Shown in pieces: positions 1-11,217 of a DNA stretch of 64,000 nucleotides. The position numbers were made by a program, and so were the translations under genes. The DNA comes from Chlamydia sp. BM-2023 (lineage in GTDB: Bacteria; Chlamydiota; Chlamydiia; Chlamydiales; Chlamydiaceae). Location of the stretch: NCBI RefSeq assembly GCF_964023145.1, contig NZ_CAXIED010000001.1, positions 1,240,001 to 1,304,000 of the forward strand, in the 5' to 3' direction. Below the pieces are notes generated by a model. That model saw only the letters and a list, made by a program, of their open reading frames with translations, made no database searches and had not been told where the DNA came from. Every line of letters begins with the position of its first letter. Positions within the stretch are counted from its first letter, which is position 1.

Positions 1-7
1 TAAAAAT

Positions 8-22
8 GCTCTCTTGAGAGCA
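8..22. other. short inverted repeat upstream of metN
   Basis: The two arms GCTCTC and GAGAGC (extendable by one T/A pair) are separated by two bases, just before the metN start region. It could be a small hairpin in the metN leader, the end of a terminator of the preceding gene, or an operator. The window edge hides the upstream context, so no role is assigned. Confidence 0.3.
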
Positions 23-45
23 GATATTTCTTGTTTAGGTTTATT

Positions 46-1098
46 GTGTGTGTTGAGAAAGACCCTGCTATTATTTCTGTGAGAAATTTAAATAAAGAAA
101 TCGGAAATCATCGTATCTTAAAAAATATTTCCTTTTCAGCCTATCCTGGTGAAATTTTCGGAATCATTGGACATAGCGGTTCGGGGAAAAGCACTCTATT
201 ACGTTGTCTAGATTTCCTCTGTACACCGACTTCGGGTTCCATCTCAATAGCAGGTTTCGATAGCTCTTCTACTAAAAAAAAAGTATCACGATTAGATTTT
301 GCCAAGCGTGTTGCCTACATATCTCAACATTGCGGATTATTTTTAGCTAAAACCGTTTTTGAAAATATTGCCTACCCCTTGAGAATTCGAGACCCTAAAA
401 TACCAAAGTCCATAGTAAAAGAAAAAATTGATGATGTGCTACAGTTTTTGAATCTCTATGAAAAAAAGTATGCTTATCCAAGCAGGTTAAGCGGGGGGCA
501 AAAACAAAAAGTAGCTATAGCTATCGCTATTATTTCAGATCCTCTAGTTTTGCTCTGTGATGAAATTACCTCAGCACTAGACCCCCGATCTACAGAAGAT
601 GTTACGGATAAATTACTACAGATAAATGAAGAAAGAAACATTACTCAGGTGTTTGTATCCCACGAAATTGAAGTGGTGAAAAAACTCTGTTGTAAGACTC
701 TAGTCATGCATCAAGGAAGTATTGAGGAATTAGGAAACACGGACAAGCTCTTCTTGAATCCACACAGTTCCATTACAGAAGAGCTATTCCATATGAATTC
801 AATCGCTAAGGGAATTTATAATTATAGCGAAAATGAGGAGATCCTACGTTTAGGATTCCCTCAAGGATTAGCTGTACAAAGTATGATTAGCCAAATTATT
901 CAAAATGGGCAGATATCCATAAATATTCTTTCGGGAGATATAAACCTATTTCGTAAGGTGCCTTTAGGATTTCTTATCATTGCTCTATCAGGAAAAAAAG
1001 AACAAAGAGATCAAGCTAAAAACTTTCTCACGGCTAAAGGTGTCATAGTGCAAAAATGCCAACACAAGACAGATGGGGATATATGCAATCAGATATGA
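46..1098 (+). CDS. metN: MetN-like methionine ABC transporter ATP-binding protein
   Basis: This is the ATPase subunit of a MetNIQ-type importer that probably brings D/L-methionine across the inner membrane. Visible motifs are Walker A (GHSGSGKST, about residue 42), the ABC signature LSGGQKQKVAIA, Walker B ending LLCDE, and the switch histidine in FVSHE. The last 90 or so residues fit the NIL regulatory domain found on MetN proteins, which separates it from generic ABC ATPases. A GTG start at 46 is preferred because TAGG lies at a suitable distance; an in-frame TTG at 31 would add five residues. Its 3' end overlaps metI, and metQ follows, so the three genes form one operon. The exact substrate is inferred from the family. 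Confidence 0.88.
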   Translation: MCVEKDPAIISVRNLNKEIGNHRILKNISFSAYPGEIFGIIGHSGSGKSTLLRCLDFLCTPTSGSISIAGFDSSSTKKKVSRLDFAKRVAYISQHCGLFLAKTVFENIAYPLRIRDPKIPKSIVKEKIDDVLQFLNLYEKKYAYPSRLSGGQKQKVAIAIAIISDPLVLLCDEITSALDPRSTEDVTDKLLQINEERNITQVFVSHEIEVVKKLCCKTLVMHQGSIEELGNTDKLFLNPHSSITEELFHMNSIAKGIYNYSENEEILRLGFPQGLAVQSMISQIIQNGQISINILSGDINLFRKVPLGFLIIALSGKKEQRDQAKNFLTAKGVIVQKCQHKTDGDICNQI

Positions 1099-1748
1099 TT
1101 TACCTATTGATCAAAGAGACGGGGAGTACTTTATATATGGTAGCCGCGGCTTTTGTCTTCTCCTCAATTTTAGGAGGGCTTTTAGGGCTAGGACTGTTTG
1201 TGACAGCTCCTTATGGGCTGAAGCCTATCAAGAGCATCCACTCGATAGTTTCCGTAGTGCTCAGCTTCCTAACGGCTATTCCCTTTGCCATCTTAATAGT
1301 AATCCTATTTCCTGTAACACGATGGATTGTCGGCACCTCCTTAGGAGCAACAGCATCTATAGTTCCTCTAACCCTAGGAGCTTTGCCGCTAGTTGCCTCT
1401 TTTGTTTCCGACGCCTTGCGTACAGGAGCCCTGACATGTGTTGAACCCGCCATAGCCTTAGGCATCCCTAAAGTAAAAATAATAAAAGATATTCTTTTCC
1501 CAGAAGTTGCCCCTCAATTAATTTTCTCTTTAAAATCCTTAATAGTTCATCTTATAGCATGCTCTACATTCGCGGGATTTGTTGGAGGTGGGGGATTAGG
1601 ACAAATTTTATTGCAATACGGTTACTACCGTTTTGATTTTTCTATTACTCTATCCGTTTTAGTTATTACCCTATTTTTTATTGAAGGTATCCGGATTTTA
1701 GGAGATACTTGGGGACGGCGTATACTAAAATGTCGCGGGATTTTATGA
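1083..1748 (+). CDS. metI: MetI-like methionine ABC transporter permease
   Basis: This inner-membrane permease of the MetNIQ importer is about 221 residues long with five or six hydrophobic segments. The EAA-type loop that docks onto the ATPase is visible around GIPKVKIIKDILFPEVAP. The family size is about 217 residues, so it looks intact. The ATG at 1083 follows a GGGG stretch and overlaps the end of metN by 16 bases; an upstream in-frame ATG at 1056 would give nine extra residues inside metN. Its TGA stop overlaps the metQ ATG (ATGA), which indicates translational coupling. An overlapping frame on the same strand is a shadow. Confidence 0.87.
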   Translation: MQSDMIYLLIKETGSTLYMVAAAFVFSSILGGLLGLGLFVTAPYGLKPIKSIHSIVSVVLSFLTAIPFAILIVILFPVTRWIVGTSLGATASIVPLTLGALPLVASFVSDALRTGALTCVEPAIALGIPKVKIIKDILFPEVAPQLIFSLKSLIVHLIACSTFAGFVGGGGLGQILLQYGYYRFDFSITLSVLVITLFFIEGIRILGDTWGRRILKCRGIL

Positions 1749-2548
1749 AAAAAATCATAATAACTTTTTTAGCTTTATTAACTGCATCTTTAGCAGGCTG
1801 TAGTAAACATCCCCAGGATACTTTACGCATCGCAGCTAGCCCTACACCACACGCCGAACTCCTCTACAACTTAGAAAAAGAAGCCAGATCTTTAGGATTG
1901 AAAATCAAAGTTCTTCCTGTAGACGATTATCGTGTGCCTAACCGTTTGCTTTTAGATAAACAAATAGAAGCAAATTATTTCCAACATCAAGATTTTTTAA
2001 ACGATGAATGCGCCCGTTATCAATGCGAAGGGCAGCTAGCTGTTTTAGCTAAAGTGCATTTGGAACCCATGGGGTTATACTCTAACAAAGTTAGCTCTTT
2101 GCAGGAGTTAAAAAATAAAAACCAACTGCGGATAGCCGTTCCTATAGATCGTACTAATGAACAGCGCGCCCTAGATTTATTGCGAGATTGTGGATTAATT
2201 ACCTATAAAACAGGCTCCCACCTAGATATCACAGCAAAAGATGTGTGCGGATGTGGAGATAGAAAAGTCTCTATTATCGAAGTTGCAGCACCCTTGTTAG
2301 TTCCTTCAATGCCAGATGTTGATGCAGCAGTGCTTCCAGGAAATTTCGCAATCGCTGCGGGATTGTACCCACATAAAAATAGCCTGTGCTTGGAAGATGT
2401 TCACACCTCTAAATATACTAATATCGTCGTTGTACGCACCGAAGATATCGATACCCCGCAAATGCGAAAACTACACCAGCTATTCTGCAGCGATTCTGTA
2501 AAGGAATTTTTTAACGTCCGTTATAAAGAAAGCTTTATAATAGAGTAA
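1745..2548 (+). CDS. metQ: MetQ-like methionine-binding lipoprotein
   Basis: This is the substrate-binding component of the methionine importer, of the NlpA/MetQ family and about 267 residues. From the ATG at 1745 the protein has a classic lipoprotein signal (MKKIIITF..., then lipobox SLAGC), so the mature protein should be lipid-anchored at Cys18. Downstream segments such as ANYFQHQDFL and the PSMPDVDAAVLPGNFA region match the periplasmic fold of MetQ. A start at 1709 would put twelve unlikely residues ahead of the signal peptide. It is the last gene of the metNIQ operon and shares four bases with metI. Chlamydiae depend on the host for several amino acids, which fits a dedicated methionine importer. 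Confidence 0.88.
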   Translation: MKKIIITFLALLTASLAGCSKHPQDTLRIAASPTPHAELLYNLEKEARSLGLKIKVLPVDDYRVPNRLLLDKQIEANYFQHQDFLNDECARYQCEGQLAVLAKVHLEPMGLYSNKVSSLQELKNKNQLRIAVPIDRTNEQRALDLLRDCGLITYKTGSHLDITAKDVCGCGDRKVSIIEVAAPLLVPSMPDVDAAVLPGNFAIAAGLYPHKNSLCLEDVHTSKYTNIVVVRTEDIDTPQMRKLHQLFCSDSVKEFFNVRYKESFIIE

Positions 2549-2634
2549 GCGCCTATCTTGCTGTCTAAGAGCCTCTAACAAAATCTTTAGCAATTAAAAA
2601 AGATTTAGACCGATTTAAGAAGGTATTTTTAATC

Positions 2635-2663
2635 TTGGAAATATTGTTAAACATCTTTAAAAT
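2635..2663 (+). promoter_or_regulatory. sigma66-like promoter of the 2699-3295 gene
   Basis: A TTGGAA -35 element (2635-2640) and a TAAAAT -10 element (2658-2663) are separated by exactly 17 bases. They sit 35 bases before the ATG at 2699 in an AT-rich gap, the expected position for a housekeeping promoter. Read by eye only. Confidence 0.6.
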
Positions 2664-2698
2664 GTTTTTCCCATAACTTAATGCAATGTGAGGACTTC

Positions 2699-3295
2699 AT
2701 GTCTAGTAGTCATTTAATATCTCATCCACCGCTAGGCGTTCCTTTTCGAACCGGTTTCTCGCACAGAAATTATCTGATGAACCTTTTCGGAGCGATTCCC
2801 ATAGTCGGTATATTTGTAGGAGCAAAAAGAATAGCTGCGGTTGCAGATTATTGCGGCGAACTTTCTGAGAGAGGTTTGTCATGTTCTCCAATTATTATCA
2901 AAAAGATTGGAGGTGGCCTCTCTGAAGTCCAAGATCAAAGCACCTATAAAGCCGGACACTATTTCCGAGGTGTTATGGAAATATTGGGCCTTGGAAGTGT
3001 TATTTTAATAGCAGAGTTAGCTATAACCCTGTTAGAGATGTTGCTTGGTGTGATAATTCTTTTTGCGTGCGTAGCTAGCTTGTTAACCATTATCCCACTT
3101 ACAGTTATTTATCTATTCATTAAATACGTAGTCTCTTCAACCAGATTTGCGATAGAATCTGATTCGGCAGGCGGCGAAAAAGGTTCTTCCTCAAAGGGGA
3201 AATTTTTAGAAAAAATCAACTTGGAGTTTGTGAAGAACATAAAATGGGAAGATTTGGGAACCAAATTACAGAATGTTTTTGAACGTATTGGCTAG
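2699..3295 (+). CDS. hypothetical membrane protein, possible Inc protein
   Basis: I do not recognise this 198-residue protein as a named family. An AGGAC sequence just upstream supports the ATG at 2699. The N-terminal third has a short hydrophobic stretch around NLFGAIPIVGIFVGAK. The centre, about residues 95-140, carries a long, nearly continuous hydrophobic region of two segments with hardly any loop, the bilobed pattern of chlamydial inclusion membrane proteins. The C-terminus is short, polar and lysine-rich. It lies alone between the methionine transporter and the gyrase operon with its own promoter. A weak similarity in style to the small protein at 34587-34967 is noted but not established. 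Confidence 0.65.
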   Translation: MSSSHLISHPPLGVPFRTGFSHRNYLMNLFGAIPIVGIFVGAKRIAAVADYCGELSERGLSCSPIIIKKIGGGLSEVQDQSTYKAGHYFRGVMEILGLGSVILIAELAITLLEMLLGVIILFACVASLLTIIPLTVIYLFIKYVVSSTRFAIESDSAGGEKGSSSKGKFLEKINLEFVKNIKWEDLGTKLQNVFERIG

Positions 3296-3403
3296 CAACC
3301 CGCTTTCTTCGCAAATTCTATTTATTTTTTTTCGAAGAGCTCAGCGCTAAATGCGTGCAGCTCTTCCCCATCAAAGAAGTCTAAAATAACCTCTAAAGCT
3401 ATA

Positions 3404-3432
3404 TTGACTTTTTTCATATTGCTGGATATAAG
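3404..3432 (+). promoter_or_regulatory. strong sigma66-like promoter of the gyrase operon
   Basis: TTGACT (3404-3409), a 17-base spacer, and TATAAG (3427-3432) closely match the sigma70-class consensus. Transcription would begin near 3439 and read through the DciA-like gene, gyrB, gyrA, tmk and holB. No other good promoter is evident within that operon. Gyrase genes are often supercoiling-regulated; nothing in the sequence proves that here. Confidence 0.65.
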
Positions 3433-3491
3433 GCATTCTTTTAATACAACGTATGATTAGACATTTATGTTGTATTTTCTTTAGGTGTTTT

Positions 3492-3842
3492 ATGCTTCCT
3501 TTCTTTAAAAAACAAGAGTTGTACAAAACCAAATCTAATCCTAAAACAGCATCCACAATCAAGCATGCAAAGCATTATTTAAGCAGATATTTAAAGAAAA
3601 TAGAACATATAGTCGCTGCTAAACCTCAAGAAGTAATAGAAGCATGGAATGAAATGTTGGGAACCAAGTATAGTGGGATGTTCCAAGCCTTGGGGTTTAA
3701 GGATCACATTTTGTTGGTAAAGATTTATAATTCTTCCTTATATGCTTTGCTAAAGCAAACGCATCAAAGTAGTTTAATAGCTCGTTTGCACCAGGCTGTT
3801 CCTCATGCCCAGGTCAAAGAGATACAGTTTTTGTTAGGATAA
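3492..3842 (+). CDS. DUF721 / DciA-like protein
   Basis: This small basic protein of about 116 residues resembles the DUF721 (DciA-like) family, whose members load or recruit the replicative helicase in bacteria without DnaC. The central part, around VIEAWNEMLGTKYSGMFQALGFKDHILLVKIYNSSLYALLKQ..., has the DUF721 pattern: a W near the start of the fold, a short beta hairpin, then the final helix. ATG 3492 is preferred; a start at 3453 would add a cysteine-rich tail read from the leader. The stop is three bases before gyrB, so they are co-transcribed, which fits a role in replication. The family call is from pattern only. Confidence 0.68.
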   Translation: MLPFFKKQELYKTKSNPKTASTIKHAKHYLSRYLKKIEHIVAAKPQEVIEAWNEMLGTKYSGMFQALGFKDHILLVKIYNSSLYALLKQTHQSSLIARLHQAVPHAQVKEIQFLLG

Positions 3843-6266
<2,424 letters not shown>

Positions 6267-6281
6267 GAGACTGTTATCACT

Positions 6282-8774
6282 ATGTTTAACAAAGAAGAAA
6301 TCATTGTCCCTAAAAATCTTGAAGAAGAAATGAAGGAGAGTTACCTTCGCTATTCTATGTCCGTAATTATTTCTCGGGCACTTCCTGATGTTCGTGACGG
6401 TTTAAAGCCATCACAACGACGCATTCTTTTTGCTATGAAACAGCTAAACCTCTCTCCGGGAGCCAAACATCGTAAATGTGCTAAAATTTGCGGTGATACC
6501 TCCGGAGACTACCACCCTCATGGCGAAAGTGTTATTTATCCTACACTAGTGCGTATGGCTCAGAACTGGGCTATGCGCTATCCCTTAGTTGATGGACAGG
6601 GAAACTTCGGCTCTATTGATGGAGACCCCGCGGCCGCCATGCGTTATACGGAAGCCCGTTTAACACATAGCGCTATTTTCCTAATGGAAGATTTGGATAA
6701 AGATACCGTCGATATGGTGTCAAACTATGACGAAACCAAACATGAACCTGTTGTTTTCCCATCGAAATTTCCTAACCTTCTATGTAACGGCTCTTCAGGT
6801 ATTGCCGTCGGAATGGCAACAAATATTCCTCCGCATAATCTTGGGGAATTAATAGAGGCTACATTGTTAGTTTTAAGCAGACCAGATGCCTCTATAGAAG
6901 AGATTTTAGAAGTTATGCCTGGTCCGGATTTCCCAACAGGGGGGATTATTTGTGGTGGTGAAGGAATTCGCTCTACATACCACACAGGCAGAGGAAAGAT
7001 AAAAGTTCGCGCTCGTCTTCATGTAGAAGAAAATGCTGATAAGCATCGTGAGAATATCATTCTTACTGAAATGCCGTATAACGTGAATAAATCCCGATTA
7101 ATCGAACAAATTGCTGATCTTGTTAATGACAAAACACTAGCAGGGATTTCCGATGTTCGTGATGAATCCGATAAGGATGGTATTCGCGTGGTCCTCGAAC
7201 TTAAGAGGGGAGAGTCCTCAGAAATTGTTATTAACAGGCTCTATAAATTTACCGATATTCAGGTAACCTTCGGAGCAAATATGCTCGCCTTGGATAAAAA
7301 TCTTCCAAGGACAATGAATATTCATAGAATGATCTCAGCATGGATACGTCACCGTACAGAGGTTATTCGTAGACGTACACGTTATGAGTTAAATAAAGCC
7401 GAAGCTCGTGCTCATATTCTTGAAGGATTTTTAAAAGCTCTTTCCTTTTTGGATGATGTTGTCCGTACTATTCGTAATAGTGATAGTAAAGAACACGCAA
7501 AACATCAATTAATTGAGAAGTTTGGATTCACAGAACATCAAGCAGTCGCTATTTTAGAATTACGCCTGTATCAATTGACAGGACTAGAAGCTGAAAAAAT
7601 TCAAAAAGAATATGACGAGCTGCTAAATAAAATTGCCTACTATAAGCGTGTTCTTGCTGATGAGGGCTTAGTTAAAGATATCATCAGAAATGAACTGCAA
7701 GATCTCCAAAGACTTCATAAAACTCCTCGTAGGACAACAATAGAATTTGATGCTGATGATATTCGCGATATTGAAGATATCATTACTGACGAGCCTGTAA
7801 TCATCACCATATCAGGAGATGATTACGTAAAAAGAATGCCAATCAAAGTGTTCAGAGAACAGAAAAGAGGTGGGCATGGAGTCTCCGGATTCGATATGAA
7901 AAAAGGCTCGGACTTCTTAAAGGCCGTATATTCAGCATCCACAAAAGACTACCTACTTATCTTCACGAATTTCGGACAATGTTACTGGCTAAAAGTTTGG
8001 CAACTACCCGAAGGTGAAAGACGGGCAAAAGGAAAACCTATTATTAACTTCTTAGAAGGGATTCGTCCTGGAGAACAGCTCGCTGCAGTCCTCAATGTTA
8101 AGAACTTTGAAAATGCAGGCTTCCTATTCCTAGCAACAAAACATGGTGTGGTAAAGAAAGTCGCCCTAGATGCTTTCAGTAATCCTAGGAAAAAGGGAAT
8201 TCGTGCTTTAGAAATAGATGATGGCGACGAGCTTATAGCGGCTAGCCACATTACTAGTGATGAAGAAAAGGTCATGCTGTTTACAAGATTAGGTATGGCT
8301 GTACGCTTCCCTCATGATAAGGTGCGCCCTATGGGAAGAACAGCTCGTGGTGTGCGTGGGGTGTCATTGAAAAATGAACACGATCGCGTTGTGGCTTGCC
8401 AAATTGTCAAAGGAGACCAGTCCGTTCTTGTTGTTTGTGATAATGGTTTTGGGAAGCGCTCTCAAGTGGAAGATTTCCGAGAAACTAATCGAGGAGGGGT
8501 CGGCGTCCGCTCAATTTTAATAAATGAGAGAAATGGTGATGTTCTAGGAGCAATTTCCGTTACAGATCATGACAGTATCTTACTCATGTCAGGACAAGGA
8601 CAGGCTATCCGTATTAACATGCAAGATGTTCGCGTGATGGGAAGATCCACTCAAGGGGTTCGCCTTGTACACCTAAAAGATGGTGATATCCTCGTGGCTA
8701 TGGAAAAACTTTCTCACCCGGGAGAAGATACTTTATCAGATATTGAAGAAGAGAGTGTCTCACCACAAACATAA
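6282..8774 (+). CDS. gyrA: DNA gyrase subunit A
   Basis: This is the DNA-cleaving and DNA-wrapping subunit of gyrase (830 residues). The active-site tyrosine lies in AAAMRYTEARL, and the N-terminal RALPDVRDGLKPSQRRILFAM segment is characteristic. A GyrA box, QKRGGHG, is at residues 527-533; it is needed for DNA wrapping and is normally absent from ParC. The C-terminal beta-pinwheel repeats end before an acidic tail. In the quinolone-resistance region the residues are GESVIYP: Ser83 is present, and the position equivalent to E. coli Asp87 is proline. It is translated as part of the gyrB-gyrA-tmk-holB operon. Confidence 0.97.
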   Translation: MFNKEEIIVPKNLEEEMKESYLRYSMSVIISRALPDVRDGLKPSQRRILFAMKQLNLSPGAKHRKCAKICGDTSGDYHPHGESVIYPTLVRMAQNWAMRYPLVDGQGNFGSIDGDPAAAMRYTEARLTHSAIFLMEDLDKDTVDMVSNYDETKHEPVVFPSKFPNLLCNGSSGIAVGMATNIPPHNLGELIEATLLVLSRPDASIEEILEVMPGPDFPTGGIICGGEGIRSTYHTGRGKIKVRARLHVEENADKHRENIILTEMPYNVNKSRLIEQIADLVNDKTLAGISDVRDESDKDGIRVVLELKRGESSEIVINRLYKFTDIQVTFGANMLALDKNLPRTMNIHRMISAWIRHRTEVIRRRTRYELNKAEARAHILEGFLKALSFLDDVVRTIRNSDSKEHAKHQLIEKFGFTEHQAVAILELRLYQLTGLEAEKIQKEYDELLNKIAYYKRVLADEGLVKDIIRNELQDLQRLHKTPRRTTIEFDADDIRDIEDIITDEPVIITISGDDYVKRMPIKVFREQKRGGHGVSGFDMKKGSDFLKAVYSASTKDYLLIFTNFGQCYWLKVWQLPEGERRAKGKPIINFLEGIRPGEQLAAVLNVKNFENAGFLFLATKHGVVKKVALDAFSNPRKKGIRALEIDDGDELIAASHITSDEEKVMLFTRLGMAVRFPHDKVRPMGRTARGVRGVSLKNEHDRVVACQIVKGDQSVLVVCDNGFGKRSQVEDFRETNRGGVGVRSILINERNGDVLGAISVTDHDSILLMSGQGQAIRINMQDVRVMGRSTQGVRLVHLKDGDILVAMEKLSHPGEDTLSDIEEESVSPQT

Positions 8775-8786
8775 AGGAAGTTGGCT

Positions 8787-9407
8787 GTGTTTATAGTAAT
8801 TGAGGGGTGCGAAGGTTCCGGAAAAAGTTCCCTAGCCCAACTTTTAAAAGACAAGCTTATTGCCGAGGGGAAATCAGTACTTGCCACTAGAGAGCCGGGA
8901 GGCTCTCCCCTAGGAGAACAATTGCGAAAATGGATTTTAGAACCCTCCGTACCAAATTCTCCCTATACGGAACTGTTTTTATTTCTTGCAGCGCGCGCTC
9001 AACACATATCTGAAAAAATTCTCCCTGCTTTAGAATCGGGGAAAATTGTGATTTGTGAAAGATTTCATGATTCTACGATTGTTTATCAGGGAATAGCAGA
9101 AAGCTTAGGCAAAGATTATGTTGCAGATCTCTGTTATCACGTCGTTGGGAAAGAGCCCTTCCTTCCCGATCTTACCTGTCTTCTTGATATTCCCGTTAAT
9201 GAGGGGATACAAAGGAAACAAAAACAAAAGTCCCTAGATAAATTTGAAGATAAGCCCTTAGAATACCATAATAAAATTCGTGAGGGATTTTTATCTCTTG
9301 CTCAAGCAAATCCTAATAGTTATCTTATTCTAGATGGAAGAGAACCCATCGAAGAATCTCTGAATAAAGTTATGACCGCATATACAGATCTAGCATTATG
9401 CAAATAG
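8787..9407 (+). CDS. tmk: thymidylate kinase
   Basis: It phosphorylates dTMP to dTDP for DNA synthesis. The P-loop is EGCEGSGKSS near the N-terminus, followed by the TREPGGSPLGEQLR dTMP-binding motif and the DR-type motif replaced by ERFHDSTIVYQG. Length is about 206 residues, as expected. The GTG at 8787 is chosen because AAAGGAAG sits six bases upstream; a TTG at 8781 is in frame but has no room for a ribosome site. The gene begins 12 bases after gyrA and overlaps holB by ten bases, which links nucleotide supply to replication genes in one operon. Confidence 0.94.
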   Translation: MFIVIEGCEGSGKSSLAQLLKDKLIAEGKSVLATREPGGSPLGEQLRKWILEPSVPNSPYTELFLFLAARAQHISEKILPALESGKIVICERFHDSTIVYQGIAESLGKDYVADLCYHVVGKEPFLPDLTCLLDIPVNEGIQRKQKQKSLDKFEDKPLEYHNKIREGFLSLAQANPNSYLILDGREPIEESLNKVMTAYTDLALCK

Positions 9408-10264
9408 AAGAGAAGGTTGCTGACGATACCTGGGATGCTTTACTTGAAAACATTCGTCAAGGAAAGGTCTCTCATGCAATGTTATTGCACGGAGGTTCTT
9501 TGTCATTGCTTTCTCAGCACGCTTGTGATTTGGCCGCTCATATTCTTTTAAAAGATACCCCAGAAGCACAATATAAAATTTCCCAAAAGATACATCCCGA
9601 TATTCATGAATTTTTCCCCTCTGGGAAAGGTCGTCTGCATTCTATAGAAATTCCCAGAGAAATAAAAAAACAAATAGGAATCTTCCCTTTTGAAAGCTGC
9701 TACAAGATTTACATTATTCATGAAGTAGATCGCATGACCCTACCGGCGATTTCTGTGTTTTTAAAAGTTCTTGAAGATGCCCCAGAACATAGCGTAATAA
9801 TACTAACATCAACAAAGCTGCAGTGTATACCAGCAACTATTGTGTCTCGTAGCTTGTCAATATACATTCAAGGAGAGGAAAATACTCCTCCAAAGCCAGA
9901 AGAGATTGATTACCTAGTAAAATATGCCTCGGGGAATATCAAAATTACAGAGGTAGGACAGATAGTTAAAGGAACAGCAGATACAGATAAGCAAGTCCTT
10001 AGGGATAAGGCAAAGTATCTATTGGAAATTCTTCTTAAGTTATTGCGCGATCGTTTTATTCTCTCTCTAAATGTCAGTGCGTCAGCAATGACCTATCCTA
10101 CATACGCTAAAGAAATTCTTAGTTTGCCTATCTTCCCCCTAGAAAAAGTATTGGTGGTTGTAGAAAAGGCATACCAAGCTTTAGACAATTCTACATCCGC
10201 TGCCAGTTGTATGGAGTGGGTAGCTCTACAATTAATGTCACTACGCAATATAGCCGTTCGTTAG
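9398..10264 (+). CDS. holB: DNA polymerase III delta-prime-like subunit
   Basis: This is a clamp-loader subunit of the replicative DNA polymerase, 288 residues. The fold is recognised from YIIHEVDRMTLPAISVFLKVLEDAPEHSVIILTS, which matches the degenerate Walker B and sensor 1 region (SRS follows) of delta-prime and gamma/tau proteins. A canonical P-loop is missing at the N-terminus (MLLHGGSLSLLSQHA), as is usual for delta-prime, which does not hydrolyse ATP. It overlaps the tmk end by ten bases, a common tmk-holB arrangement. Its stop overlaps that of the convergent esterase gene by four bases. Confidence 0.88.
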   Translation: MQIEEKVADDTWDALLENIRQGKVSHAMLLHGGSLSLLSQHACDLAAHILLKDTPEAQYKISQKIHPDIHEFFPSGKGRLHSIEIPREIKKQIGIFPFESCYKIYIIHEVDRMTLPAISVFLKVLEDAPEHSVIILTSTKLQCIPATIVSRSLSIYIQGEENTPPKPEEIDYLVKYASGNIKITEVGQIVKGTADTDKQVLRDKAKYLLEILLKLLRDRFILSLNVSASAMTYPTYAKEILSLPIFPLEKVLVVVEKAYQALDNSTSAASCMEWVALQLMSLRNIAVR

Positions 10265-10977
10265 CCTAATGCTATCCATTGTGGAATGGCCTCTTGCATC
10301 TTTTGTAAGACCGCTATGGGGATTTCATGACCCCCATGGAAAGAAATAAACTCTCCATCTAGGCGCTGTGATAATAGATGATTGAGTTTTTCACCGTGGT
10401 AGTAAGGCAAAATATTATCTTGATATCCATGACTTTGAATAAAAGGAACTTTAGCACAAATATTCAGGTTAGATTCCCAGCCTTTATCTAAGATCATAGC
10501 CCCAGAGCAAATTAATGCTCCGCGATAAGGGACTTTAGAAGATAAGATAAGATGCGTGGTCATCATAGCACCTTGACTAAATCCTCCGAGAATAATCTCA
10601 TGACGCGGACGATCCAATTCCGTAATAAGTTTTTCTAAAGCAGCTTTGGGCTTCTCAAAGTTCATATTAAAAAGCACCTGATATTGATGCTCTGTTTCTG
10701 GAGTAATATCAGGGTTGGAAATGAGACTTTGAAATAAAGGAACATCCAAGGGGAACCACGCTCTTCCTCCTGCAAACCCCTCTACTTGCTCTATGCCATG
10801 GGGAAATATCCAAGTTGGACGCACACCTTTGAAAGGACACGCTGATGGAAAAAATGTTAGATTGTCAGCGTCAGCTCCATAACCATGTAAAAATATGATT
10901 ATAGGGTCGTTAGGATCCCCAGGACAGACAATAGCATCTAAATCAGAAAAACTACGACGAAAAAAGGAATATTCCAT
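10261..10977 (-). CDS. alpha/beta-hydrolase, carboxylesterase/phospholipase family
   Basis: This 238-residue serine hydrolase is of the type that cleaves carboxylic or acyl-thioester bonds on small lipids or proteins. The nucleophile elbow is GGFSQGAM, the oxyanion region is IFLHGYGADADN near the N-terminus, and the likely catalytic histidine is in SFHGGHEIP close to the C-terminus. The catalytic aspartate is probably in SHGYQDNILPY. No signal peptide is seen, so it is probably cytoplasmic. It is a single minus-strand gene convergent with holB. The natural substrate cannot be told from sequence. Confidence 0.85.
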   Translation of the reverse strand: MEYSFFRRSFSDLDAIVCPGDPNDPIIIFLHGYGADADNLTFFPSACPFKGVRPTWIFPHGIEQVEGFAGGRAWFPLDVPLFQSLISNPDITPETEHQYQVLFNMNFEKPKAALEKLITELDRPRHEIILGGFSQGAMMTTHLILSSKVPYRGALICSGAMILDKGWESNLNICAKVPFIQSHGYQDNILPYYHGEKLNHLLSQRLDGEFISFHGGHEIPIAVLQKMQEAIPQWIALG

Positions 10978-11217
10978 GGATTATTACTCAACAGTAACTG
11001 GTGGTGAAAATTATAAATTAAAGGTAGACGGATTAATTTTAGAGATCAAGAATTTCTATGCAATTTTATTAGTTTTAAGGTCACCATCTTCTTTAAGAAT
11101 AATCTATGCGGCAAAAAAACTTGGATTAAGAAAATAGCTGTGTTACAGTCTTTTCAAACAGATAATCCTTAAGTTTCTGGAAAAAAAATATAGGGAATTA
11201 TTAATTCTGATGTCTTT

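Noticed and set aside
1073..1465. Open frames on both strands inside metI
   Set aside because: They overlap a clear permease gene in other frames and have no family match or ribosome site.
10895..11137. 80-residue plus-strand frame between the esterase and the Sua5-type gene
   Set aside because: It starts inside the esterase gene on the other strand and its translation is low-complexity with no motif.
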